A stretch of 64,000 nucleotides of DNA from Dechloromonas denitrificans (GTDB taxonomy: Bacteria; Pseudomonadota; Gammaproteobacteria; Burkholderiales; Rhodocyclaceae). Where the stretch lies: contig NZ_CP075185.1 in NCBI RefSeq assembly GCF_020510685.1, positions 4,295,001 through 4,359,000 of the forward strand. The letters run 5' to 3'. Of the stretch, positions 1 to 7,451 are shown in pieces (position 1 is the stretch's first letter; the number at the start of each line of letters is the position of its first letter). Both the position numbers and the translations under genes were made by a program. The notes under the pieces were generated by a model. The model was not told where the DNA came from, searched no databases, and worked only from the letters and a program-made list of their open reading frames with translations.

Positions 1-650
1 AGGTCCGCGATGAAATCGCCAGCAAGGGCTTCGCGCGCAGCCAGATCGTCATTCTCGACGCCCTGCTCAAGCTCCGCCAGGTCTGCTGCGACCCGCGCCT
101 GGTCAAGGCCAACGCCGCCAAGAAGGTCAAGGAACGGGCCAAGCTCGACCTGCTGATGGGCATGCTGCCGGAACTGGTCGAAGAAGGCCGGCGCATCCTG
201 GTCTTCTCGCAATTCACCAGCATGCTGGCGCTGATCGAGCACGAACTGGATAAGCTCAACCTCGGTTATGTGACGCTAACCGGCGACACCGTGCACCGCG
301 AAACGCCGATCCGCCGCTTCCAGGAAGAGGACGTACCGATCTTCCTGATCAGCCTGAAAGCCGGCGGCGTCGGCCTCAACCTGACCGCCGCCGATACCGT
401 GATTCATTACGACCCGTGGTGGAATCCGGCCGTCGAGAATCAGGCGACCGACCGCGCCCACCGCCTCGGCCAGGACAAGCCGGTGTTCGTGTACAAGCTG
501 ATCGTCGGCGGCAGCATCGAGGAAAAGATTCTCGCGCTGCAGGAACGCAAGGCCGAACTGGCGGCCGGCATTCTCTCCGAAGATCACCGCGTCGACGTCA
601 AGTTCGGCACCGACGATCTGGCCGCGCTGTTCGAGCCGCTCCCCGGCTAG
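1..650 (+). CDS. SNF2/DEAD-like helicase, C-terminal part (5' truncated by window edge)
   Basis: The reading frame is already open at base 3 and runs to TAG at 648-650, so only the last ~215 residues are present. They form the second RecA-like lobe of an SNF2-family ATPase: an [13 protein letters not shown] segment, then SQFTSML, then a motif V/VI block with [24 protein letters not shown] and the arginine-finger stretch DRAHRLGQ. Such proteins are ATP-driven DNA/nucleoprotein remodelling translocases in the cytoplasm. The ATPase lobe with Walker A and DExH motifs lies outside the window, so the subfamily (often annotated HelZ/Snf2 with a SWIM domain) cannot be settled. The frame has no visible damage. 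Confidence 0.9.
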   Translation, partial: VRDEIASKGFARSQIVILDALLKLRQVCCDPRLVKANAAKKVKERAKLDLLMGMLPELVEEGRRILVFSQFTSMLALIEHELDKLNLGYVTLTGDTVHRETPIRRFQEEDVPIFLISLKAGGVGLNLTAADTVIHYDPWWNPAVENQATDRAHRLGQDKPVFVYKLIVGGSIEEKILALQERKAELAAGILSEDHRVDVKFGTDDLAALFEPLPG

Positions 651-700
651 CCGGACGACGACCAATCGCGGCATTCGACAAACCTGATACGGGAGTGAAA

Positions 701-1141
701 ATGCGCCGCCTGATCGTGCTGTTCGCGCTGGTCCTGAGCACCGGCGCGGCCCTCGCCGAAGCGTGGATGGTCCGGCAGAAAGTCGCCGGCAGCTTCGCCG
801 ATACCCGCGACGCGGTCGTCATGGCCATCGAAAACCGTGGCCTGGTGATCAATTACACCGCGCACATCGGCGAGATGCTGCAGCGCACCGGGGCCGACAT
901 CGGGGCCAGCCGCCAGATCTACGACAATGCCGAAATCATCGAATTCTGCTCGGCCAGCCTGTCGCGAAAAATGATGGAAGCCGACCCGCACAACATCGTG
1001 CTCTGCCCCTTCGCCATCTCGATCTACACGCTGCCCGGCGAGAAAAACACGACCTGGGTGGCCTACCGCAAGCCGCTGGGCGCCGCCGCCAAACTGGTCG
1101 AACCGCTGCTCAACGAAATCGCCGCCGAGGCGGCGCGCTAG
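701..1141 (+). CDS. DUF302 domain protein, exported
   Basis: The product is 146 residues. It begins with a clear signal peptide (MRRLIVLFALVLSTGAALA) and continues as a single DUF302-like domain: a DTRDAVVMAIENRG helix, a central region with two cysteines (EFCSAS and VLCPFAI), and a C-terminal WVAYRKP strand. The function of the DUF302 fold is not established; members are small periplasmic or cytoplasmic alpha/beta proteins. The ATG at 701 is preceded by GGGAG and gives an intact leader, so this start is preferred over upstream in-frame codons. It lies 50 bp after the helicase gene and may be read from the same transcript. Confidence 0.8.
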   Translation: MRRLIVLFALVLSTGAALAEAWMVRQKVAGSFADTRDAVVMAIENRGLVINYTAHIGEMLQRTGADIGASRQIYDNAEIIEFCSASLSRKMMEADPHNIVLCPFAISIYTLPGEKNTTWVAYRKPLGAAAKLVEPLLNEIAAEAAR

Positions 1142-1159
1142 ACGGTCGGTCAAGTCGCG

Positions 1160-1483
1160 CTACTGCGCAGCCGGGACAGCGGCCTGGTCACCCTCCGGGC
1201 GGACCGCATCGCCCCGTTTGCCATAGCTGCCGTAATCGACCGTGCCCTGATATGGCGACGCCTCACGGGGCGCGTAGGCATCGCGCGGGGCGTACTTGTC
1301 GCGGCCATCGTACTGACTCAAGCCCCGGTTCGGATCGTTCGCCTTGTCCAGTTCCTCGATCTGTTTCTGCAAAATCCAGCTCGCGGCATTCCAAAGGATT
1401 TTGTCTACCTGCGCATGGGCAACGGAGCATGAGAACACAGCCAGTCCCAGACAAATGGATGTAGTCAGTAGTCTTTTGGACAT
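1160..1483 (-). CDS. small secreted hypothetical protein
   Basis: This 107-residue protein has a typical Sec signal peptide (MSKRLLTTSICLGLAVFSC followed by SVAHAQ). A short helical part (WNAASWILQKQIEELDKAND) follows, then a low-complexity tail rich in Tyr, Gly, Asp and Pro with the repeat-like DKYAPRDAYAPREASPY. The start at 1483 is chosen because a strong AGGGAGGTGATAACG ribosome site precedes it; an upstream in-frame extension lacks a leader. I do not recognise a family. It converges with the DUF302 gene, with a 19-bp gap. Confidence 0.65.
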   Translation of the reverse strand: MSKRLLTTSICLGLAVFSCSVAHAQVDKILWNAASWILQKQIEELDKANDPNRGLSQYDGRDKYAPRDAYAPREASPYQGTVDYGSYGKRGDAVRPEGDQAAVPAAQ

Positions 1484-1554
1484 CGTTATCACCTCCCTAG
1501 CTGCTTGAATCATCATAGTGCACAACGCGCGCAAATCCATTACCCAGGGCGTGC

Positions 1555-2055
1555 TCAGGCAATCAGCGGTGACGCCTCCAGGCGTTGCAACAGGCCATTC
1601 AGCGCGTGGCGCACCGACTGCTCACGGACGGCCGCGCGATCGCCGGCGAAATGCCGGGTATGCGCCTCGCAGGCGCCTTCTTTTGCCGCCCAGGCAAAGC
1701 ACACCGTGCCGACCGGTTTTTCCGGCGAGCCGCCGCTTGGCCCGGCGATGCCGGTGATCGCCACCGCCCAGTCGGCCCGGCTGTGGGCCAGCGCCCCCTG
1801 CGCCATCGCCCGGGCCGTCGCTTCGGAGACGGCACCGTGGCGTTCCAGCGTCGTTTCCGGAACGCCGAGCATCTCAACCTTGGCAGCATTCGAGTAGGTC
1901 ACGAAGCCGCGCTCGAACCAGCCCGAGCTGCCGGCGATGGCCGTCACCGACTGGGCCAGCCAGCCGCCGGTACAGGATTCGGCAGCGGACAACCATTCGC
2001 CGCGGGCCAACAGCGCGGCGCCCAGGTCACGGGCCAGATTGTCGAGTTCGTTCAT
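1555..2055 (-). CDS. pncC: nicotinamide-nucleotide amidase (CinA C-terminal domain family)
   Basis: The product is 166 residues and consists only of the CinA C-terminal domain, as in E. coli PncC (YgaD). The family signature AAESCTGG is at about residues 28-35, followed by ITGIAGPSGGSPEKPVGTV. The enzyme deamidates nicotinamide mononucleotide to nicotinate mononucleotide and so recycles the pyridine ring released by NAD-consuming DNA ligase. ATG at 2055 is preferred over an in-frame start 13 codons upstream because the N-terminus MNELDNLARDLG matches the usual start of the domain. In related genomes it often sits near pgpA; here its upstream side is the edge of the RAYT-containing scar. Confidence 0.88.
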   Translation of the reverse strand: MNELDNLARDLGAALLARGEWLSAAESCTGGWLAQSVTAIAGSSGWFERGFVTYSNAAKVEMLGVPETTLERHGAVSEATARAMAQGALAHSRADWAVAITGIAGPSGGSPEKPVGTVCFAWAAKEGACEAHTRHFAGDRAAVREQSVRHALNGLLQRLEASPLIA

Positions 2056-2106
2056 GCGGCAAATATTACCCCCGGCCGGCTTGGAAAGCGCCATATCGAG
2101 ACAAAC

Positions 2107-2136
2107 CGGGAGCGGCTATCGTATTTACCGCTCCCG
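2107..2136. terminator. hairpin between pncC and the RAYT element
   Basis: CGGGAGCGG at 2107-2115 pairs perfectly with CCGCTCCCG at 2128-2136 around a 12-nt AT-rich loop. No clear T-run follows on either strand, so it may be a weak terminator or a REP-like palindrome next to the transposase element. Confidence 0.3.
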
Positions 2137-2152
2137 CCCCGCCTCATGCCAA

Positions 2153-2180
2153 CCAAAGGAGTCAGAGACATTTCCCTTTC
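2153..2180. repeat. left inverted repeat of RAYT element
   Basis: CCAAAGGAGTCAGAGACATT opens the repeat. It is the inverted partner of 2971-2998, with a few mismatches. Confidence 0.6.
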
Positions 2181-2213
2181 TCTCCCACTCGTATTTTTCC
2201 ATTTCAGTCCTCC

Positions 2214-2951
2214 TCAAAACCCAAAATCCTGTTGCGCTGATATCGGCAGCGCACTCTTTTCGTCCACCACCCCATTCGGCCGACCGCGCTTGCCGTTGTT
2301 GTGCCGGATACCCAGGCGGCTACAGATCGTTTCAGCAAAACGTTCGCTGCCTACTGGCATGCCAAGTTGCAAGGCTTGGCGAATATCGTCGAGCGCTTCG
2401 GCATCGAGTTCCGGGCGAAAGAGTGCCCGATAGGCCGCTTCCCGTTCTCCGCCATTCTTGCCGAGCGAGCGGTAAAGTTCATGCTGTGTAAGCCGGACAT
2501 CAGGCTGCCCCAGGCCGTTGGCTCGATAGCTTGACCAAGGATATTGGCCGGGATCAAACACCATTCCAGCCCGTACCGGATTGAGTTCGATGTAACGCTG
2601 GCAAGCCAGCAGATAGCTTTCAGCTTGCACCACGCTGGATTTGTAACGCCCTTCCCACAAACTGCCCGTGCGCCGGTAGAACCGGTTGGCGTACTGCACG
2701 TAGCGTCGCCCGAGCGACTGCATCAGCCGTGATGGCGCACCGCTTTCTGCTGGCGTGAGCAGCAGATGAACGTGATTGGTCATCAGCGCATAGGCGTGAA
2801 TGGCACAGCCACAAGCGCGAGCCGACTCTTCCAGCCAATGGAGATAACAGTAGTAATCTTCATCAGTGAAAAAGCACGGCTCGCGGTTGATGCCGCGCTG
2901 GACGATATGTAGCGGGTAATCGGCGAGAAGAACGCGGGGGCGGCGCGGCAT
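2214..2951 (-). CDS. REP-associated tyrosine transposase (RAYT, Y1_Tnp/IS200-like)
   Basis: This 245-residue protein carries the Y1 transposase (IS200-like) fold. It starts with RPRVLLADYPLHIVQRGINREPCFF-type sequence, has the HUH motif as HVHLLL (preceded by ALMTN), a GSLWEGRYKSS segment, and the tyrosine-bearing helix YLLACQRYIELNPVRAGM. These enzymes cut and join single-stranded DNA at REP-like hairpins. The C-terminal tail has a KRGRPNG stretch and ends QQDFGF. The last codons plus the following bases are repeated at 4159-4198. The frame is intact, so it may still be active. Base composition is slightly lower in GC than in the flanking genes. Confidence 0.9.
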   Translation of the reverse strand: MPRRPRVLLADYPLHIVQRGINREPCFFTDEDYYCYLHWLEESARACGCAIHAYALMTNHVHLLLTPAESGAPSRLMQSLGRRYVQYANRFYRRTGSLWEGRYKSSVVQAESYLLACQRYIELNPVRAGMVFDPGQYPWSSYRANGLGQPDVRLTQHELYRSLGKNGGEREAAYRALFRPELDAEALDDIRQALQLGMPVGSERFAETICSRLGIRHNNGKRGRPNGVVDEKSALPISAQQDFGF

Positions 2952-2970
2952 GGTTAGTGGCTTAGTTCAG

Positions 2971-2998
2971 AAAACGAAATGCCTCTGACCCCTTTTGG
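2971..2998. repeat. right inverted repeat of RAYT element
   Basis: The segment includes GAAATGCCTCTGACCCC. It lies inside the 40-bp block 2964-3003, which matches 4271-4310 at 36 of 40 positions. Confidence 0.6.
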
Positions 2999-2999
2999 C

Positions 3000-3185
3000 C
3001 GCTTTGCTTGGTCAGCAGCCTGCAAGAGCTGTACCGAGCCGAAGCCGGTAGCCAGACCGAGTCCGCCGCTATGTCTCCTGCAATGTCCTTGTCGTAGGTG
3101 CCGGCGTAGGAGATAACGAGTTCAGTGCCTCTGGTGAAACACGTGGCTTCAAAGCCAATTCTACTCCCGGTCCTTTTGTCGATTG
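3000..3185 (-). pseudogene. fragment of a class-3-lipase-like (RTX-type) gene, frameshifted
   Basis: Read on the minus strand, 3180 to 3061 encodes GFEATCFTRGTELVISYAGT and then YDKDIAGDIAAD. After a frame change near 3060 the next frame gives GLATGFGSVQLLQAADQAKR. The pattern of an exposed GTELVISYAGT strand followed by D.AGD.AAD and a GFGSVQLLQAA helix resembles the start of secreted class-3 lipase/RTX proteins. A TGA stop occurs in frame just upstream (about 3193), no start codon is present, and the fragment ends exactly at the RAYT right end. It is therefore a relic. The family assignment is by pattern memory, not a search. Confidence 0.45.
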
Positions 3186-3274
3186 CCTCGTTTCAACCGC
3201 TCGAAATAGGAACAGGAAATCGGTTTAGCGGCGTACGTGTCAGGATATACGAAGCCCCGGCCATCAGTGCGTAA

Positions 3275-4090
3275 TCAATTACTTCCTGCTGAGATGCCAC
3301 CCTCATTTCCCTTCAAAAGTTTGTTGCACGGACAATTTTGCTCGGTAACCTTTTCCCGGTTGCAGTACAGAAGACAGGCTTCCAACGAGCCCTGCATCTT
3401 GAATAACCCCAGGCCAGACCACCCATCACCTGTACGAACCATTTCCGCACACCACCCAGGATCAAAACTCATCGGCTCCCTCATAATGGTCTTGTATTCG
3501 CTTTGAGTAAGGCTACTGTTGATTTTATTTATCCCCTCAACCGTGACGTAGCCGAATTGTTTGGATAGCTCATCAATCTCTCGTTGACGGCTATCGTTGA
3601 CGATTAAGTTGACACTCCGGAATTCGCTCGGCAATTCCGCTATGCCAATTCGCTGCCAGGAACGCCCTTCGTGTTTGAATATCACGTATGGAGGGTTCGG
3701 TCTCCCCCATTTGTTGTACGAGAGACACAGGTTCGGTTCGACAACAAGATAGGGGGTGTCGCCCAGTATGTGCAGCGCTAGTGCATTGAAATTGGTGCGA
3801 CCGAGATCGTCTCCGTATTCGCTTTTCCAACTCAGCGACCGTCCGGATTGCGGCATGTCGAAACTGATCGTGTGCTCCTTTACCGTTCCTCCCTGTCCAG
3901 GTTCGACCCGTCCGCCGTAGGTCTGTGAGCGTTTGACGATGATTTTTTTCCCATCGTGGAGCAGGACTTCTTCTTTCCAACTATCGCCACCGAAACCGAA
4001 TAGACCTGCCTGTACGTTCATGCTTATCCCCAAGGTCAATATCAAGCCGATGGCACCAATGGCATTCCACAACCAATATTTATATTTCAT
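3275..4090 (-). CDS. secreted orphan protein in AT-richer segment
   Basis: The product is 271 residues. It has an N-terminal signal peptide/membrane segment (YWLWNAIGAIGLILTLGISM) and a mature part starting near GLFGFGGDSWKEEVLLHDG. The start at 4090 is chosen because GGAG lies 7 bases upstream. The mature chain has a KKIIVKRSQTYGGRVEPGQ strand pair, a conserved-looking LVVEPNLCLSYNKWGRPN section, and a cysteine-rich C-terminus (LEACLLYCNREK, QNCPCNK). I do not recognise the family. Codon use and base composition are visibly more AT-rich than in the neighbours, and the gene sits between two RAYT-derived repeats, so acquisition by transfer is likely. Confidence 0.7.
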   Translation of the reverse strand: MKYKYWLWNAIGAIGLILTLGISMNVQAGLFGFGGDSWKEEVLLHDGKKIIVKRSQTYGGRVEPGQGGTVKEHTISFDMPQSGRSLSWKSEYGDDLGRTNFNALALHILGDTPYLVVEPNLCLSYNKWGRPNPPYVIFKHEGRSWQRIGIAELPSEFRSVNLIVNDSRQREIDELSKQFGYVTVEGINKINSSLTQSEYKTIMREPMSFDPGWCAEMVRTGDGWSGLGLFKMQGSLEACLLYCNREKVTEQNCPCNKLLKGNEGGISAGSN

Positions 4091-4124
4091 GTAGCACTCC
4101 TTGCTTGAATAAAGCACAACAGTC

Positions 4125-4310
4125 AAAGGATTTCCCATTTTCGCTCAATCGCATTTCCCATTTCTGTCCTCCTCAAAATCCAAAATCCTGCTGCTCTGTC
4201 ATTGTTTGCCTCGCGGTAACAATCGAGGTATCGATATTTATTTTGAGGTCTCCGGAATGGTTCGAGGGTCAGTTCAGAAAGCGAAATGTCTCTGCCCCCT
4301 TTGGGCCGCT
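4125..4310 (-). mobile_element. internally deleted RAYT element (MITE-like remnant)
   Basis: The block 4159-4198 matches 2200-2239 (the transposase 3' end and its flank) at 36 of 40 positions and still encodes the terminal QQDFGF and stop. The block 4271-4310 matches the right end 2964-3003 at 36 of 40. Only ~70 bp separate the two blocks, against ~720 bp in the full element, so the transposase body has been lost. The left end (from about 4131, AGTCAAAGGATTTCCC) is a shortened version of the left inverted repeat. It is either a non-mobile scar or a short element moved in trans by the full-length RAYT. Confidence 0.6.
4271..4310. repeat. second copy of RAYT right end
   Basis: 40-bp direct repeat of 2964-3003 with four substitutions. 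It contains AGTTCAGAAAGCGAAATG and a C/T-rich end before GGCCGC. Confidence 0.7.
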
Positions 4311-4479
4311 GCCTTTGCAAGGCGCGGGCGGCTTCGTGGAAGGTAGCGAGACTATGTGGTGGCGGGAAGTCCTGCTCGATCAGCTTGGAGTCGAAGGGAA
4401 TGCGATAGAGACTGCACAGGCTGCCGAGCAGCCACAGCGTGGCCTCGGATTGAATCGCCCCCCAGGTGCTGACATATCG
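4303..4479 (-). pseudogene. N-terminal fragment of a type I secretion ABC transporter-like gene
   Basis: On the minus strand the frame open from 4479 reads SEATLWLLGSLCSLYRIPFD, then SKLIEQDFPPPHSLATFHEA and ARAL, and then runs straight into the RAYT-derived right end. This resembles the degenerate C39-peptidase-like domain at the N-terminus of HlyB/LapB-type type I secretion ATPases. There is no credible start (TAG at 4480-4482) and no membrane or ATPase domain, so it is a relic. It pairs logically with the lipase/RTX-like fragment at 3000-3185, which would be the secreted substrate. The assignment is tentative. Confidence 0.4.
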
Positions 4480-4667
4480 CTATTTTCGACCATTTATGGA
4501 GCGCGGATGGTGGCAAAGGCCTAACGACAAGTAAATATTCCGAAGGGCATAACTGCTGCCTTGCCAAAAACAAGTTGCACACGCAACTGACCACGCACGC
4601 CGGCACCGGCGCCGGCGCCACTGCCGAACCGGTTAAACTCTGGACTTTCCGCTCCGCCAAAACCGCC

Positions 4668-5990
4668 ATGACTTTCGCTTCGCTCGGCCTCGCCGCCCCC
4701 CTGCTTCAGGCCCTCGAAACCCTCGGTTACCAGACGCCGACGCCCATCCAGAAACAGGCGATCCCGGCCGTGCTGGCCGGTCGCGACCTGATGGCCGCCG
4801 CCCAGACCGGTACCGGCAAGACCGCGGGTTTCGCGTTGCCGGTGCTGCAACGGCTGGCTGGCGCGGCCACGCCGGTCGGCAGCAATGCCGTCCGGGCCCT
4901 GGTCCTGACGCCGACGCGCGAGCTGGCCGAACAAGTCCATGCCAGTTTTCAGCAGTACGGCCAGCATCTGCCGCTGCGCACCTACGCGGCCTACGGCGGG
5001 GTCAGCATCAACCCGCAGATGATGAAGCTGCGCAAGGGCATCGACGTGCTGGTCGCGACGCCCGGCCGGCTGCTCGACCTGTACCGGCAGAACGCCGTCA
5101 AGTTCGGCGAACTGCAGACGTTGATCCTCGACGAAGCCGACCGTATGCTCGACCTCGGCTTTTCGCGCGAACTCGACGCGGTGTTCGCGGCGCTGCCCAA
5201 ACAGCGGCAGACCCTGCTCTTCTCCGCTACCTTCTCCGACGAAATCCGCAGCATGGCCAAGGCCCGGCTGCGCGATCCGCTGAGCATCGAGGTCAGCCCG
5301 CGCAACACGGCGGCGAGCAGCGTCAAGCAATGGGTCATCCCGGTCGACAAGAAGCTCAAGCCGGAACTCTTCCTGCATCTGCTGAAAGATCGCCGCTGGG
5401 GCCAGGTGCTGGTCTTCGTCAAGACGCGCAAAGGTGCCGAGTTGCTGGTCAGCACGCTGCAGGCGAAGAAAATCCCGGCCGACGCGATCCACGGCGACAA
5501 GCCGCAACCGGCCCGGCTGCGGGCGCTCGAAGCGTTCAAGGCCGGCGAAGTGCAGATTCTCGTCGCCACCGACGTCGCCGCCCGCGGGCTGGACATCAAT
5601 GATCTGCCGCAGGTGGTCAATTTCGACCTGCCGATCGTCGCCGAAGACTACATTCACCGGATCGGCCGCACCGGCCGGGCCGGCGCCACCGGCGAGGCGA
5701 TCTCGCTGGTCTGCGCCGACGAAGCGCCGCTGCTCGCCGCCATCGAAACGCTGACCAAGAAGACGCTGGAGCGCGAGGAAGAGCCCGGTTTCGAGCCGGA
5801 TCATCGCGTGCCGATGACCAATGGCGCCGGTCAACTAGTCAAGAAACCGAAAAAGCCGAAGGTCGCCGGCGGGCGCAAGCCGAAGAATCGGCCCGGCAAC
5901 TGGGTCGGCTTCGATGCCCCGGCCGCCGGGCCGGCGCGGCGCACCGCCAAGCCAGTTGCCAAAGCGGCGGGCAAGCCGCGCCCTCGCTGA
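4668..5990 (+). CDS. rhlE: DEAD-box ATP-dependent RNA helicase, RhlE type
   Basis: The product is 440 residues. It carries the Q motif (TPTPIQ, ~24-29), Walker A AQTGTGKT (45-52), PTRELAEQ (82-89), TPGRLLD (131-137), DEAD (155-158), SAT (186-188), ARGLDI (305-310) and HRIGRTGR (330-337). The C-terminal ~75 residues are basic and Pro/Ala/Lys-rich (KKPKKPKVAGGRKPKN), as in RhlE proteins, which unwind RNA in ribosome assembly and mRNA turnover. The start at MTFASLGL fits the family; in-frame upstream codons would add a low-complexity stretch. The ~190 bp before it (4480-4667) contain no recognisable gene. Confidence 0.93.
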   Translation: MTFASLGLAAPLLQALETLGYQTPTPIQKQAIPAVLAGRDLMAAAQTGTGKTAGFALPVLQRLAGAATPVGSNAVRALVLTPTRELAEQVHASFQQYGQHLPLRTYAAYGGVSINPQMMKLRKGIDVLVATPGRLLDLYRQNAVKFGELQTLILDEADRMLDLGFSRELDAVFAALPKQRQTLLFSATFSDEIRSMAKARLRDPLSIEVSPRNTAASSVKQWVIPVDKKLKPELFLHLLKDRRWGQVLVFVKTRKGAELLVSTLQAKKIPADAIHGDKPQPARLRALEAFKAGEVQILVATDVAARGLDINDLPQVVNFDLPIVAEDYIHRIGRTGRAGATGEAISLVCADEAPLLAAIETLTKKTLEREEEPGFEPDHRVPMTNGAGQLVKKPKKPKVAGGRKPKNRPGNWVGFDAPAAGPARRTAKPVAKAAGKPRPR

Positions 5991-6077
5991 AACGGGGCAG
6001 CGGGGGGAAGCAACGCAAATCCGTGGCACTACGCCATATCGTTTCGTTATCGAACTGAACAACCGGAGAACTGCCTG

Positions 6078-6749
6078 ATGAAAACCACCCTTGCCCTGCT
6101 GACCTCCGCCCTGCTCGCCTGTGCCGCCCAGGCCGGGACGACCATCGAACTCGCCGCCGGCGCCAGCCTGCCGGCCGCCAACGACATGATCAGCGCGACG
6201 GTCTACGCCGAAGCCAGCGGCAGCAACCCGGCCGAACTGGCACGCCGGGTCAATCAGGATATTGCCGAGGCGCTCAAGCTGATCAAGAGCAAGCCGGGCG
6301 TCGCGGCCAAGAGCGGCCAGCAGCACACCTACCCGGTCTATGGCCAGAACCAGAAAATCGAAAACTGGCGGATGCGCTCGGAAATCGTGCTCGAATCGAA
6401 AGACCAGGCCAGCGTCTCGGATCTGCTTGGCAAATTGCAGCAGATGCGCCTGGCGGTCGGCAACCTGGTCCAGCAACCTTCACCGGCGACCCGGCTGGCG
6501 ACCGAGGACGAGACGACGCGGGCGGCGATTCGTGCCTTCCAGAGTCGCGCCAAGCTGGTCGCCGAGGTGTTCGGCAAAGCCTACAAGGTCAAGCAGCTCA
6601 ACATCCAGCAGAGTGGCGCCAACCCGCCGATGCCGATGTTCCGCGCCAGCCGGGCGATGATGAAGGCAGAGGCCGAACCGCTGCCGATCGAAGCCGGCGA
6701 AAGCCTGGTCACGACGACGATCAACGGCCAGATCGAACTGGCCGACTAG
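6078..6749 (+). CDS. periplasmic SIMPL-domain (DUF541) protein
   Basis: The product is 223 residues with a signal peptide (MKTTLALLTSALLACAAQA) and then a single SIMPL/DUF541 domain: ELARRVNQDIAEALKLIKS, GQQHTYPVYGQNQKIENWRM, and the late RAAIRAFQSRAKLVAEVFGK helix. SIMPL proteins (E. coli YggE and relatives) are periplasmic proteins linked to oxidative stress, without a defined biochemical activity. A CCGGAGAAC ribosome site lies 8 bases before the ATG. It is probably transcribed separately from rhlE, 87 bp upstream, and converges with yceH with only a 6-bp gap. Confidence 0.85.
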   Translation: MKTTLALLTSALLACAAQAGTTIELAAGASLPAANDMISATVYAEASGSNPAELARRVNQDIAEALKLIKSKPGVAAKSGQQHTYPVYGQNQKIENWRMRSEIVLESKDQASVSDLLGKLQQMRLAVGNLVQQPSPATRLATEDETTRAAIRAFQSRAKLVAEVFGKAYKVKQLNIQQSGANPPMPMFRASRAMMKAEAEPLPIEAGESLVTTTINGQIELAD

Positions 6750-6755
6750 CCTGGG

Positions 6756-7406
6756 TTAGCCGCCGAGCTCGGCCTTCAGGCCGAGCAGCATGGCGCGCAA
6801 CTCGGCGAGCTCGGTTTCCAGCGTGTCGACCCGCGCCTTCAGTTCATCGATCTCCTGACTGGCCGTGCCGGCCCGTGCTCCGGCGGCCGGCGCCTCGCTG
6901 CTCGGCTCGCCGCTCAGCAGATGCGCCCAGCGGTTTTCCCGTGAGCCGGGCAAGCGCGGCAGTTCGACCACCAGGCCGCCAGCGGCCCGATTGGCGAGTT
7001 CCTCGAGAAAGGACTCGACCGACGAAATGTCGACAAACTTGTGCAGCCGGTCGCAGTTCAGGCGCAGCTCGCCGGCCGTCTGCGGACCGCGCAGCATCAG
7101 GACCGCCAGCAAGGCGGAGGACTGGGTCGGCAGGCGCAGCGTCCGCTCCATGTGATGGGCAAAGCGGACCACCCGGCCGCCGGTGACTTCGCCGACCAGA
7201 CCCGCCTCTTTCAGCGTTTCGATGGCGGCCAGCAGTTCCGGCTCGGTCGCTTCGAGCACCGGGTGGCGGCTGGTTTTCTGGTTGCAGCCGGCAGCCAGCG
7301 CATTGAGCGACAGCGGGTAGGTATCGGGTACGGTGCGCTGTTTTTCGACCAGGGTGCCGAGCACGCGGGTTTCGAGCAGCGAAAGGAGGGGAAGGGAATC
7401 AGCCAT
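6756..7406 (-). CDS. yceH: YceH family protein (DUF480)
   Basis: The product is 216 residues. The N-terminal two winged-helix units carry the family pattern LETRVLGTLVEKQRTVPDTYPLSLNAL (cited as LETRVLGTLVEKQ... and PLSLNALAAGCNQKTSR) and a second LMLRGPQTAGELR unit. The C-terminus is a predicted coiled coil (SQEIDELKARVDTLETELAE). YceH proteins are conserved in proteobacteria and presumed DNA- or protein-binding; their function is unknown. The ATG at 7406 fits the family N-terminus. Confidence 0.9.
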   Translation of the reverse strand: MADSLPLLSLLETRVLGTLVEKQRTVPDTYPLSLNALAAGCNQKTSRHPVLEATEPELLAAIETLKEAGLVGEVTGGRVVRFAHHMERTLRLPTQSSALLAVLMLRGPQTAGELRLNCDRLHKFVDISSVESFLEELANRAAGGLVVELPRLPGSRENRWAHLLSGEPSSEAPAAGARAGTASQEIDELKARVDTLETELAELRAMLLGLKAELGG

Positions 7407-7451
7407 GCGGCGGTCTTTCTGAACAGGAAATGATCGAACGGAAACGGCTGC

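Larger units (their letters stand above)
2153..2998 (-). mobile_element. RAYT element bounded by imperfect inverted repeats
   Basis: The element contains one RAYT transposase gene. Its ends are a pair of imperfect inverted repeats: 2153-2180 (CCAAAGGAGTCAGAGACATT...) and 2971-2998 (GAAATGCCTCTGACCCC within it). The reverse complement of the left end reads GAAATGTCTCTGACTCC where the right end reads GAAATGCCTCTGACCCC. The same right end recurs at 4271-4310 and the same transposase 3' end at 4159-4198, which shows that this unit has multiplied or been duplicated locally. RAYT family members are single-copy-like domesticated Y1 transposases associated with REP palindromes; I do not see a classic REP doublet here. 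Confidence 0.65.

Noticed and set aside
5835..6476. Minus-strand frame antisense to rhlE and the SIMPL gene
   Set aside because: It has no start signal or domain and lies opposite two supported genes.
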